From Streptomyces sp. yr375 (GTDB taxonomy: Bacteria; Actinomycetota; Actinomycetes; Streptomycetales; Streptomycetaceae), in NCBI RefSeq assembly GCF_900110755.1, contig NZ_FOFF01000039.1:23016-87015 (forward strand): a stretch of 64,000 nucleotides of DNA. Reading direction: 5' to 3'. A program made the position numbers and the translations under genes. Shown one piece after another: positions 45,469 through 54,267 of this stretch (the first letter of the stretch is position 1; the number at the start of each line of letters is the position of its first letter). The notes under the pieces were generated by a model. It had not been told where the DNA came from and did no database searches. It worked only from the letters and a program-made list of their open reading frames with translations.

Positions 45469-47301
45469 ATGGACCTGGCCGGTCAACTGGACGAACTGGC
45501 GGCCCTTTACGAGCGGACCCGGTCCGGCTGGTTCATGGTGCTGGGCGGTCCCGGCTCCGGAAAGACCGTCCTGGCGTTACGTTTCGCACGGACGAGGCTG
45601 AAGCTGCCGCCCGACGCCGACAAGGCCCCGATACCCGTGATCTTCAGTCTGGGATCGTGGGATCCCGACAACACCTCGCTACGGGACTGGATGATCGGCC
45701 AGTTGGAGCGGGACCACCCCTTTCTGGCCGGGGTCGACTCCAGAGGATCGACGTGGGCCAGGGCGCTGGTCGAGGCGGGCTACGTCCTGCCGATCCTGGA
45801 CGGGTTCGACGAGATCGCCAGGGGCCTGCGCGCCCACGCGCTGCGGGAACTCAACGGCAGTACCCGGCCGTTGCTGGTGACCAGTCGCCGCGACGGACTC
45901 GAAGACGCCGTGCAGGCGACCAAGGTGGTGCCCGCCGCCGTCGGCATCGAACTGACCGCCCTCCCCCTCGACGACACGCTCGCCTACCTGCGGCGCGCCA
46001 CCCGCACGCCCCTCCCCGACACCGCGGACACCACCGCCCCGACCAGATGGACGTACGTACTGGGCGAGTTGGCTCGCCGCCCCCGGACACGGGCCGGCAC
46101 CCATCTCACCGCCGTGCTGACGAGCCCCCTGATGGTCACGCTCGCCCGCGCCGTCTACGAATCCGACCGCGACCCGTCGGAGCTGCTGGACGACGAGGAG
46201 CTCGGCAGCACTCAAGGAGCCCTGGAAACCCACCTCTTGGACAACTTCGTCCCCGCCGCCTACGCCCGCTTCCTCAGCAACCGGCCCGCGGCGGACCACC
46301 GGCGCTGGGACCCAGAACGCGCCCGGCACTGGCTCGGCTACCTCGCGGCGCACCTGAGAGAACTCAGGACACAGGACATCGAATGGTGGCGGCTGGGCAC
46401 GAGCATGACCCTCTCCGCACGCATGCTCGTGGTCGGGGTCACGGTCGGACTCCTGTCCTGGCTCGCGGTCGGAATCGCCTTCGGGTCCACGCTCGGGATC
46501 GTGTACGGGCGGGCGTGGTGGTTCGGGGAGGGAGTCGTCGACATCGTGCTCAACGGGCTCGGGATCGGGCCGGCCTTCGGGCTCATCCACGGGTTCGCCA
46601 CGAAGCTCGAGGTCGGCGGCCCGGCGTTCGAGCCGTCGCGCATGCGGATACAGCTCCGGGGCGGGACGAAGAAGGTGCGGGAGAGCTTCCTCCCCCGAGT
46701 TCGGGGCGGGCTCGCGGCCGGCCTGGTGTTCGGCGTCGTGTTCGGCCTCGGAGGCGCGGCCTATTGCGTTTTCCTGGGTTGTCCCTGGCTCGTGATCGCG
46801 TTGGTGTTCGGGAACGGGTTCCTGCTCGGGATCGGACTCGGGCTCGCGGTCGGACTCACGGTCGCGCTCATGGCCGGGTTCGAGGCCGTCTACGAGAGTG
46901 CCGAGAGAGAAACTTTCGCCGGCCCGTCGGCACTGCTGGACACCAACCGCAGGACGGTACTCACCCAGATGCTCGCGGTCGGGCTGGTGACCGGGCTCGG
47001 GTACGGGATCGTCGTCGGGCTCGTGAACGGCTTCTGGCCGGCGCTCGGGAGTGGGCTCGCGGCCGCGCTCGCGGTCGGCCTCGGACTCGGCACCCTGACC
47101 GCCTGGGGCCGCTGGGTCGTCCTCGCCCGCGTCTGGCTGCCCCTGACGGGACGGCTCCCGCGCACCGTGGACGCCTTCCTGGACGACGCCTACCAGCGCG
47201 GCGTACTGCGCCGGTCCGGCGCGGTCTACCAATTCCGCCACGCACGACTGCGGGACCACCTGGGCGAGGCCTACGAGAAACGAGCCGAAAAGGTTTTCTG
47301 A
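45469..47301 (+). CDS. NACHT NTPase with C-terminal multi-helix membrane domain
   Basis: 610 aa from an ATG at 45469 with no good ribosome site; the frame is +1 relative to the PNP part. Coding sense begins ~45421 (SAAEETEETEAAEPSP), continuing the PNP frame if one base is removed at 45415-45425. NACHT: Walker A LGGPGSGKTVLALRFA, Walker B VLPILDGFDEIA, sensor 1 LLVTSR. Residues ~310-560 hold at least six Gly-rich helices (GVTVGLLSWLAVGIAFGSTLG, then GLAAGLVFGVVFGLGG and LGIGLGLAVGLTVALM). The C-terminus VLRRSGAVYQFRHARLRDHL is typical of Streptomyces membrane NACHT proteins. With the PNP part it would be a ~895-aa three-part sensor/effector. Confidence 0.85.
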   Translation: MDLAGQLDELAALYERTRSGWFMVLGGPGSGKTVLALRFARTRLKLPPDADKAPIPVIFSLGSWDPDNTSLRDWMIGQLERDHPFLAGVDSRGSTWARALVEAGYVLPILDGFDEIARGLRAHALRELNGSTRPLLVTSRRDGLEDAVQATKVVPAAVGIELTALPLDDTLAYLRRATRTPLPDTADTTAPTRWTYVLGELARRPRTRAGTHLTAVLTSPLMVTLARAVYESDRDPSELLDDEELGSTQGALETHLLDNFVPAAYARFLSNRPAADHRRWDPERARHWLGYLAAHLRELRTQDIEWWRLGTSMTLSARMLVVGVTVGLLSWLAVGIAFGSTLGIVYGRAWWFGEGVVDIVLNGLGIGPAFGLIHGFATKLEVGGPAFEPSRMRIQLRGGTKKVRESFLPRVRGGLAAGLVFGVVFGLGGAAYCVFLGCPWLVIALVFGNGFLLGIGLGLAVGLTVALMAGFEAVYESAERETFAGPSALLDTNRRTVLTQMLAVGLVTGLGYGIVVGLVNGFWPALGSGLAAALAVGLGLGTLTAWGRWVVLARVWLPLTGRLPRTVDAFLDDAYQRGVLRRSGAVYQFRHARLRDHLGEAYEKRAEKVF

Positions 47302-47340
47302 GACGCCGGAAACCGGGTGGGCCCACCGCGTGCATGTCTC

Positions 47341-47369
47341 TTGACACTTCCGGGGCCCACACCTACGTT
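47341..47369 (+). promoter_or_regulatory. Vegetative-type promoter
   Basis: TTGACA (47341-47346), 17-bp spacer, TACGTT (47364-47369), upstream of the lectin-metallopeptidase gene. Near-consensus housekeeping sigma spacing. Confidence 0.55.
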
Positions 47370-47374
47370 GCGAA

Positions 47375-47387
47375 AACCTTTCAGGTT
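47375..47387. promoter_or_regulatory. Small dyad at predicted transcription start
   Basis: AACCT-TTC-AGGTT, inside a longer GAAA...TTTC context, covering the expected +1 of the 47341 promoter. Possible operator. Confidence 0.35.
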
Positions 47388-47464
47388 GTTTCAGCACCGC
47401 CCGAGAACGCGGAATCCGCACGTGCACAGGCATATGTCATGAGCACTACATGACGGAGCAACCG

Positions 47465-48739
47465 ATGAGAAAACGACGGACGGCGGTCCTCGCGGGACCC
47501 ACCGCCCCCTCCCCCACCACGAGTCCGGGCTCCACCCCTACGACCACGCCGGCGGCGACCCGCTCACGCCGGTTCCTCTGCCTCTGGGCGACCGTGCTCA
47601 CCATGCTGGTCGGTACGGTCATGGGCACCGTCGCGCTCGCACCGCCCGGCCACGCCGCGACGGCGTTCACCTCCACCGTGGTCAACCAGAACGGCGGCAA
47701 CTGCCTGGACGTACCGGGCAGTTCCACGGCCGACGGCGTCCAGCTCATCCAATGGTCCTGCCACGGCGAGGCCAACCAGACCTTCACCTTCACCCCGGTC
47801 GCCGGCACCACCGACCAGTACGGCATCGGCACGTCGGCCGGCGGGAAATGCGTGGCCGTCAACGGAGCGTCCGGCGCCGACAACGCCACGATCGTCCAGC
47901 GGACCTGCGGCTCCGGAGCCGACCAGAAGTTCCGTCTCGTACCCGTGACGGTCGGCGGAACGAGCAACGTCTTCAGCGTGCAGGCGGTTCACTCCGGCAA
48001 ATGCGTCGCCCCGGCCGGCGACTCCTCGGCCGAGAACACCGGCCTCGTCCAGTCGCCCTGCACCAACGCGATGTCACGGACCTGGCGGCTGCCCACCTTC
48101 GCCGGCAGCAGCGGCCCGACCACGCCCCCGACCACACCTCCGACCACTCCCCCGGCGAAGACCGTCCGGGTGTACTGGCTGAAGCCCTCCGACGTCCCGT
48201 TCGACCAGCGGTACCCCGACGGCATCGCCAATGTGATGCGCGAAGCACAGCGCTACTACCGGCAGGAACTCGGCAAGACCTTCACGCTGAACAGCCCCGT
48301 GGTCGAGGTCGTCAACGGTGACCACCCCAGGAGCTGGTACGAGAACACGCCCAACGGCGGTGACCGTTACTGGTGGACCGTCACGAACATGCAGAACGAA
48401 CTCGCCAGGAAATTCGCCCTCGGCAACCCCGACAGCCGCTGGCTCAACGTCGGCGAGATCAGCGCCGAGGGAGAGGGCGCGGGCGGCGGCGGCAACACCG
48501 GCTGGGTCATCCTGAGCGGACACGACGCCAACGGCGCCGCCGGCACCAGCGGCGAGCCGATGAACCGCTGGTACGGCGGAATGGTGCACGAACTCGGCCA
48601 CTCCTTCGGCCTGCCGGACTCGTCCTCGACCGACGGCACACCGATGTCGGCGTCCTTCTACGACTACCCCAACACCCACTTCAGCCAGAGCCAGAAGAAC
48701 CAGATCCTCAACGGCCCCTACGGAGGCTTCCTGTCCTGA
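47465..48739 (+). CDS. Secreted ricin-type lectin domain plus zinc metallopeptidase
   Basis: 424 aa from MRKRRTAVLAG (GGAG upstream; an ATG 5 codons earlier has none). Signal peptide with long basic/Thr-rich N-region, hydrophobic core FLCLWATVLTMLVGTVMGTVAL, cleavage near HAAT. Residues ~70-205: beta-trefoil ricin/CBM13 module with repeated C-D...QW/QxxC motifs (GGNCLDVPGSSTADGVQLIQWSC, GKCVAVNGASGADNATIVQRTC, GKCVAPAGDSSAENTGLVQSPC). Pro/Thr linker TPPTTPPTTPP. C-terminal ~190 residues end with HELGHSFGLPD, a metzincin-like HExxHxxGxxD zinc site. Likely an extracellular carbohydrate-targeted protease. The single gene has its own promoter. Confidence 0.88.
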   Translation: MRKRRTAVLAGPTAPSPTTSPGSTPTTTPAATRSRRFLCLWATVLTMLVGTVMGTVALAPPGHAATAFTSTVVNQNGGNCLDVPGSSTADGVQLIQWSCHGEANQTFTFTPVAGTTDQYGIGTSAGGKCVAVNGASGADNATIVQRTCGSGADQKFRLVPVTVGGTSNVFSVQAVHSGKCVAPAGDSSAENTGLVQSPCTNAMSRTWRLPTFAGSSGPTTPPTTPPTTPPAKTVRVYWLKPSDVPFDQRYPDGIANVMREAQRYYRQELGKTFTLNSPVVEVVNGDHPRSWYENTPNGGDRYWWTVTNMQNELARKFALGNPDSRWLNVGEISAEGEGAGGGGNTGWVILSGHDANGAAGTSGEPMNRWYGGMVHELGHSFGLPDSSSTDGTPMSASFYDYPNTHFSQSQKNQILNGPYGGFLS

Positions 48740-48960
48740 CCCCGCCCCGGCGCTGAACGGCCGCGGGCCCGGGCACCGAGGGGCACGTCCTCTGACGGCC
48801 GAATGCCGCCGTGGTGTCGATCACCGCGGCCAGGGGGCAAAGGTACAGGTCAGCGTCGTATCGGTGGAGGGCGGGGGCGGGGAGCGGGGGCGTGATCGGT
48901 TGCGGCGGGGTGCGGTGGTTCGCACGGTGGCCCCAAGAACAGTTTTCGAAAGGACTGTGC

Positions 48961-49575
48961 ATGCGTGCCCTCGTATCCCGTGGCCTCCTCCTGTCACCTG
49001 TGGTCTGCGCCGCGTTGATCTTCGGTCCGGCAGGCACCGCCGCCGCCACCGCCGACATACCTCGGGAGGCCGCGGGTGGTGCCGCGGCGGCGCGGTACTT
49101 CGCCGAGCCGGACGCCGTACTGGCACAACTCGCCGTAATCGACCAGGCGGACCGCCACGACGGCGCGCTCGACCCGATGCTGGACGCGCTGTCCGGCCTC
49201 GCCGACCGGACGGCCGGCCCCCTCGACGCGACCGAGGCGGCCACGGTCGCGAAAGCCGTCGAGAAGGCGAACGCCTCCCTCCAGCAGCGGCTGAAAGAGC
49301 GGGCAGGTGCCACGACACCCACATCGAACCGGGCGGGGGTGGCTGCCGCCGACCCCGTCTCGGATCTGGTGGCGCAGCTCCAGTCGGCGGTCAGCGGACT
49401 GCTCACCGCGCTGACCTCGCTCGACCTCGGTGCGGTGCTGGGCGCGGTCACCGGGCTCCTGGCTCCGGTGCTCGGCGCGATCACCGGGCTCCTGGGCGGC
49501 GCCCTGCCCAGCCTCCCCGAACTGCCGACCCTGCCGACCCTGCCGGCCACGGAGGAGCTGCCGACTCTGTCGTAG
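48961..49575 (+). CDS. Small secreted protein of unknown function
   Basis: 204 aa, ATG 48961 with AAAGGA upstream. Signal peptide ~1-28 (LLLSPVVCAALIFGPAGTAAA). The mature part is Ala-rich helical (DAVLAQLAVIDQADRHDGALDPMLDALSGLADR), then a hydrophobic Leu/Gly segment (LDLGAVLGAVTGLLAPVLGAITGLLGGALP) and a Pro/Leu tail of LPELPTLPTLP repeats. I recognise no family. The hydrophobic C-terminal segment could insert into membranes or pack against cell wall; no function assigned. A strong terminator follows. Confidence 0.78.
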   Translation: MRALVSRGLLLSPVVCAALIFGPAGTAAATADIPREAAGGAAAARYFAEPDAVLAQLAVIDQADRHDGALDPMLDALSGLADRTAGPLDATEAATVAKAVEKANASLQQRLKERAGATTPTSNRAGVAAADPVSDLVAQLQSAVSGLLTALTSLDLGAVLGAVTGLLAPVLGAITGLLGGALPSLPELPTLPTLPATEELPTLS

Positions 49576-49597
49576 TCGGCGCGCGGCGCTTCAGCAA

Positions 49598-49643
49598 CCG
49601 GTTGCCGGGTGCTTCAGGACCCCCTGACGCACCCGGCAACCGG
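49598..49643. terminator. Rho-independent-type hairpin
   Basis: Perfect 15-bp inverted repeat, CCGGTTGCCGGGTGC and GCACCCGGCAACCGG, 16-nt loop, followed by CTTTCCC. 22 bp after the stop of the secreted protein. Confidence 0.8.
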
Positions 49644-49756
49644 CTTTCCCCAGGAGCGCATACCGGGACGTTGCACGCGGAACGTAGCACTATGGATGCG
49701 AGAGAAAGAGATACGCACATCTGATCGGAAAGCGCGCTCCGGGTGGAGGTGAGACG

Positions 49757-52234
49757 GTGGAGGGACGGCGAGACACCCACGACGTCGACCCGCCGAACTC
49801 AGTCGACCTGTCCGACGACCCCCTTACGGCGCGTGCCGTCGTCGACGACCACGGCATGATCGCCGAATGGAGCGAGGGCGCTCGCAAGCTGCTGGGCTAC
49901 CCGTCCGCACAGGTCATCGGCAGACCGGCCGCCGACCTGCTCGACGAGGAGATCTCCGCGGCGGCACTGCGTGGACTGCCGGCCCTGCCGAGGTGGAGCG
50001 GCACGGTCCGGCTGCGGCACCAGGACGGGCACCGGGTGACAGCCCGGCTGCTGGCCCACCACCGGCAGGACGAGGGCAGCGCCCCCGACTGGCTGCTGTT
50101 CTCCCCGCTCGCCGGCACCGCCGCCCACGACGAGGACGCGGAGAAGCTGCCCGTGTGGGGCTTCTACCAGGCGACCTGCTGCTCGCTGGAGACCTACGAC
50201 ACGAACCTGCGCCTGCGGCAGGCCAACCAGTTCGCCGAGCGCGCCCTGAACCTGAGTGAGGCGGAGATGCGCGGGCTTCGGCACGCCGAGCTGGCGGCCC
50301 ACCCCGAGTTCGCACGGGTCGAGCAGCGGATGGCCCAAGTGCTGGAGACCGGTGAGGCCCAGGACGTGGAGGTCGAAGTACGCGTCTCCGGGGAGATCCG
50401 CAAGCAGGCCTGGTCGCTGTCGCTGTTCCCGCTACGGAACGAGAAGGGCGTCCTGCGCGGCGTGGGGCTGTCGGCCCACGACATGACCGAGCAGTACTGG
50501 GCGCGCACCCGGCTCCAACTGCTGAACGACGCCGGCACCCGCATCGGGACGACGTTGAGCGTCGCCCGCACCGCCCAGGAACTGGCCGACGTGGCCGTCC
50601 CGGAGTTCGCCGACTTCGCCACCGTCGATCTCCTTCCGGACGTCGAGCGCGCCGAGACGCCGCCACCGGGAGCGGCGATGTCCGGGCTGACTGCGGACGG
50701 CACGTTCCTGCTGCGCCGGGTGGCCCAGCAGTCCGTGCTGCCGGGCGTCGCCGAGGCGGTGCTGCGCCCCGGCGAGGTGGACAGCTACGCCGCGAACTCC
50801 CCCACGGCGGAGTGCCTGGTCACCGGCCGGCCCGTGCTCCATGCCGCGTTCGACCCGGATTCCGCCGACTGGTCGGTGGGGCATCCCGGGCGGGAGGAGT
50901 CGGTCCGCGCCTTCGGCATCCACTCCGTCATGGCCGTGCCGCTGACGGCCCGTGGCCACACCCTGGGCGTTGTCGTGTTCCTGCGGCACCGACGGCCGGA
51001 GTCCTTCAGCGCGGGCGATCTGCTGCTGGCCGAGGAGATCACCGCCCGGGCCGCGGTCTGCATCGACAACGCGCGCCGTTACGCGCGCGAGCGGGAGACC
51101 GCGCTGGCGCTCCAGACGGCCCTGCTGCCGCAGCGGCTGCCCGCCCAGCCCGCGGTGGAGGCGGCGTTCCGGTACCTGCCGACGGACACCCTGGCAGGGG
51201 TGGGCGGGGACTGGTTCGACCTGATCCCGCTGTCCGGCGCCCGGGTCGCGCTGGTCGTCGGCGACGTGGTGGGGCACGGCGTCCAGGCGTCGGCGATCAT
51301 GGGGCGGCTGCGGACCGCCGTCCGGACCCTCGCCGACATCGACCTTCCCCCCGACGAACTGCTCACCCATCTCGACGACCTCGTCATCCGGCTGTCGGCG
51401 GACGCGGACGCCGACGGGGCCGCGTGGGACCAGGCCGCCGAGATGGCCACCGGCCTCGGCGCGACCTGCCTGTACGCGGTCTACGACCCGGTCTCCCGCG
51501 TCTGCACGCTGTCCCGCGCGGGCCACCCGGTGCCCGCCGTGGTCAGCCCCGCGGGCGACGTGAGCTTCCTGGACGTACCCGCCGGTCCCCCGCTGGGGCT
51601 GGGCGGGCTGCCGTTCGAGACCATCGAGGTCACCCTCCCCGAGGGCAGCCTGCTCGCCCTCTACAGCGACGGGTTGGTGGAGTCCCGCGACCAGGACATC
51701 GACGAGGGGACCGCGCGGCTGCGCAACGCCCTCGCCGGTCCCGTGGCGTCCCTGGACGATCTCTGCGACCTCGTGCTCGCCACCGTGCCTCCGAAGGATC
51801 CCGCCGACGACATCGCCCTGCTCGTCGCCCGCACCCAGGCGCTCGACCCCGGGGATGTCGCCACCTGGGAGCTGCCGGCCGATCCCGCCGTGGTGGCCGG
51901 GGCGCGCAAACTCGTCAGCGCGCAACTCGAGGCGTGGCACGCGCAGGAGGCGTCCTTCGCCACCGAACTGGTGGTCAGCGAGCTGGTCACGAACGCGATC
52001 CGGCACGCCGAACCGCCCATCCGGTTGCGCCTGCTCCGGGGCCGCCACCTCATCTGCGAGGTCTCGGACGCCGGCAACACCGCGCCCCACCTGCGGCGCG
52101 CCCGCACCTACGACGAGGGCGGTCGCGGCCTGCTCCTCGTGGCACAGGTCAGCCGCGGCTGGGGCACCCGCCACACCAACACCGGCAAGACCATCTGGGC
52201 GGAACTGACCTTGGACCCGTCCGAGTCCCCGTAG
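49757..52234 (+). CDS. PAS-GAF-SpoIIE phosphatase-ATPase regulator (copy 2)
   Basis: 825 aa from a GTG with GGAGGTGA upstream. Same order as the 42052 protein: PAS ~20-80 (AVVDDHGMIAEWSEGARKLLG), PAS ~140-255, GAF ~260-430, SpoIIE phosphatase ~445-680 (GVGGDWFDLIPL, VVGDVVGHGVQASAIMG, ADDIALLVAR), HATPase_c ~690-815 (TELVVSELVTNAIRHA, GGRGLLLVAQVSRGWG). Long stretches are identical or nearly so between the copies (PDELLTHLDDLV, DVPAGPPLGLGG, EEITARAAVCIDNARRY). The first PAS and the C-terminus diverge more, suggesting different input and partner. Ends 22 bp from the convergent permease gene. Confidence 0.9.
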   Translation: MEGRRDTHDVDPPNSVDLSDDPLTARAVVDDHGMIAEWSEGARKLLGYPSAQVIGRPAADLLDEEISAAALRGLPALPRWSGTVRLRHQDGHRVTARLLAHHRQDEGSAPDWLLFSPLAGTAAHDEDAEKLPVWGFYQATCCSLETYDTNLRLRQANQFAERALNLSEAEMRGLRHAELAAHPEFARVEQRMAQVLETGEAQDVEVEVRVSGEIRKQAWSLSLFPLRNEKGVLRGVGLSAHDMTEQYWARTRLQLLNDAGTRIGTTLSVARTAQELADVAVPEFADFATVDLLPDVERAETPPPGAAMSGLTADGTFLLRRVAQQSVLPGVAEAVLRPGEVDSYAANSPTAECLVTGRPVLHAAFDPDSADWSVGHPGREESVRAFGIHSVMAVPLTARGHTLGVVVFLRHRRPESFSAGDLLLAEEITARAAVCIDNARRYARERETALALQTALLPQRLPAQPAVEAAFRYLPTDTLAGVGGDWFDLIPLSGARVALVVGDVVGHGVQASAIMGRLRTAVRTLADIDLPPDELLTHLDDLVIRLSADADADGAAWDQAAEMATGLGATCLYAVYDPVSRVCTLSRAGHPVPAVVSPAGDVSFLDVPAGPPLGLGGLPFETIEVTLPEGSLLALYSDGLVESRDQDIDEGTARLRNALAGPVASLDDLCDLVLATVPPKDPADDIALLVARTQALDPGDVATWELPADPAVVAGARKLVSAQLEAWHAQEASFATELVVSELVTNAIRHAEPPIRLRLLRGRHLICEVSDAGNTAPHLRRARTYDEGGRGLLLVAQVSRGWGTRHTNTGKTIWAELTLDPSESP

Positions 52235-52256
52235 CCCTCCACGCCGTCCGTGGCTC

Positions 52257-54098
52257 TCAGAGCAGGCGGAAGCGCAGGCGGCAGATGACCGCGTCCGTCT
52301 CGCGCCGTACGGCGTGGGCGACGACCGCGCCGCGCTGGTTCTGCAACAGGCGCTGCCACAGGCGTTCCGGCTCCGTCTCCGGGATCAGGACGGTGACCTG
52401 GGTGGCCGGTTCCGCCGCCGCGACCTCACGGACGTACGCGGCGATGGGACGGCCCAGGCTGCGGTGCTGCCAGGACAGCCGGACCAGCGGTATCCCGGGG
52501 TCCCACTCGGCCCAGGCGCGCTCCAGCGCGTGGAGCGCGCTGCGGTCCTCGGGGTCGGGGTGGCAGACGGTGACCGCGCGCACCTCGTCGCCCAGCGAGG
52601 CCGCCGCGGTCAGCGCCTCGGACGTCAGGCGGGAGAGGGACGACACCGGCACGATCACCAGGGAGCGTGCGCGGTGCGGGGGCTCGGGGATGCGTCCCAG
52701 GCCCAGGCTCTCCCCGATGCGGGCGTAGGCGCGGTGCACGGCGCCGAAGGCCGCCACGAGCAGCGGGAGCGCGACCACGACCAGCCAGGCGCCCTCCGCG
52801 AACTTGCTCGCCGTCACGACGACGGTCGCCACGCCGGTCAGGAGCGCGCCGAAGCCGTTGAGCAGGGCCTTGCCCCGCCACCCCGGCCCGCGTTCGAGCC
52901 GCCAGTGCCGGACCATGCCCACCTGCGCGACGGTGAAGCCGACGAAGACGCCGATCGCGAACAGCGGCACGAGGGTGTTGGTGTCGCCGCCGGAGAACAC
53001 CAGCAGCGCCGCCGACACCACTGCCAGAGCCAGGACGCCATGCCGGTGCACCTGGCGGTCGGCCTTCAGGGCGAAGACGTGCGGGAGGTAGTTGTCGCGG
53101 GCGAGCAGTTTCAGCAGCACCGGCAGCCCGCCGAAGGACGTGTTCGCGGACAGCGCCAGCAGGATCATCGTGGCGAACTGGATGACGTAGAAAGCCCAGT
53201 TGTGGCCCAGGGAGGCGTCCGCGAGCTGGGCGAGGACGGTGACGCCCTGGACCGGCTGGAGGTGGAAGCGGGAGATCAGCACCGACAGGCCGATCAGCAT
53301 CACACCGAGTACGGCGCCGAGCGCGACCTCGGCATGCTGGGCCCGCTTCACACGCGGCACCCGGAAGGAAGGGACCGCGTTGGCGATCGCCTCGACGCCG
53401 GTGAGGGCCGCGCAACCGGAGGCGAAAGCTTTCAGCAACAGCAGTGCGCCCACCGTGGTCGCGTTGTCGGCCAGCACCGAAGCGTGCCCGTCCGCGGTGA
53501 CGGTGCTGACCGGGCCCGACCGGAACAGCCCGACGACGATCAGGACGAGGATCGAGCCGACGAACACCACGGTCGGCACGATGAACACCTTCGCCGACTC
53601 CACGATGCCCCGCAGGTTCACCGCCGTGATCAGCACCAGCACCGCCAGGCACACCCACAGGCGGTCCCCGTACAGCTCCGGGAAGGCCGAGGTCAGCGCG
53701 GCGACACCGGCGGTGACGGCGACGGCGACGTTGAGCACGTAGTCCAGGACCAGGGACGCGGCCGCGACCAGGCTGGTGCGCGCGCCCAGATGCGTCCTCG
53801 CGACGGCGTACGACCCGCCGCCGTCCGGGAAGGCCGCGATCACCTGCCGGTACGAGGCGACCAGCACCGCCAGCAGACCCGCGATGGCCAGCGTCACCGG
53901 CAGCGTGAAACCGAGGCCGTGGGCGCCGGCCGCGGCGAGGACGAGGACGATCGCCTCGGGGCCGTAGGCCACCGACGCCATGGCGTCGAGCGAGAGGGCG
54001 GCGAGGCCGGTGACAGCGGTGAGCCGGTGGCGCTCGCCGGTATCGGGCGGCTCTTCACCGGCGGGGGTCGCGCCCGGCTCCAGGGTCAGGACGGACAT
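52257..54098 (-). CDS. APC superfamily permease with C-terminal cytosolic domain, KimA-like
   Basis: 613 aa from MSVLTLEPGATPAGEE (ATG 54098). Twelve-helix APC core: HRLTAVTGLAALSLDAMASVAYGPEAIVLVLAAAG, then PDGGGSYAVARTHLGA in the unwound helix region. The cytosolic tail (~470-613) begins RARSLVIVPVSSLSRLTSEAL and looks like a universal-stress-like domain, as in KimA potassium importers and related permeases. It sits next to the truncated KdpD gene on the same strand (169-bp gap), which supports a link to potassium. The substrate is not proven; it could also be an amino acid transporter. Confidence 0.82.
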   Translation of the reverse strand: MSVLTLEPGATPAGEEPPDTGERHRLTAVTGLAALSLDAMASVAYGPEAIVLVLAAAGAHGLGFTLPVTLAIAGLLAVLVASYRQVIAAFPDGGGSYAVARTHLGARTSLVAAASLVLDYVLNVAVAVTAGVAALTSAFPELYGDRLWVCLAVLVLITAVNLRGIVESAKVFIVPTVVFVGSILVLIVVGLFRSGPVSTVTADGHASVLADNATTVGALLLLKAFASGCAALTGVEAIANAVPSFRVPRVKRAQHAEVALGAVLGVMLIGLSVLISRFHLQPVQGVTVLAQLADASLGHNWAFYVIQFATMILLALSANTSFGGLPVLLKLLARDNYLPHVFALKADRQVHRHGVLALAVVSAALLVFSGGDTNTLVPLFAIGVFVGFTVAQVGMVRHWRLERGPGWRGKALLNGFGALLTGVATVVVTASKFAEGAWLVVVALPLLVAAFGAVHRAYARIGESLGLGRIPEPPHRARSLVIVPVSSLSRLTSEALTAAASLGDEVRAVTVCHPDPEDRSALHALERAWAEWDPGIPLVRLSWQHRSLGRPIAAYVREVAAAEPATQVTVLIPETEPERLWQRLLQNQRGAVVAHAVRRETDAVICRLRFRLL

Positions 54099-54267
54099 CG
54101 GCGCGTGCTCCTTCTTCCAGGGCCGCGCACGAGGGCTGAGGTGCGCGCGGTCCACTCAGGGTGGGTCCGATTCCGACCGAGACCGACCGTCCTTTGCGGC
54201 TTCTTCGCGCCGAAACCGCCGACTTTGACGGGACCTTGACGGGCCTGTGCCCCAGGTGACAGCGCCG

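Noticed and set aside
45421..47453. Continuation of the PNP frame through the NACHT gene
   Set aside because: Arg/Gly/Pro-rich nonsense with no domain; the true coding frame here is the +1 frame carrying the NACHT motifs.
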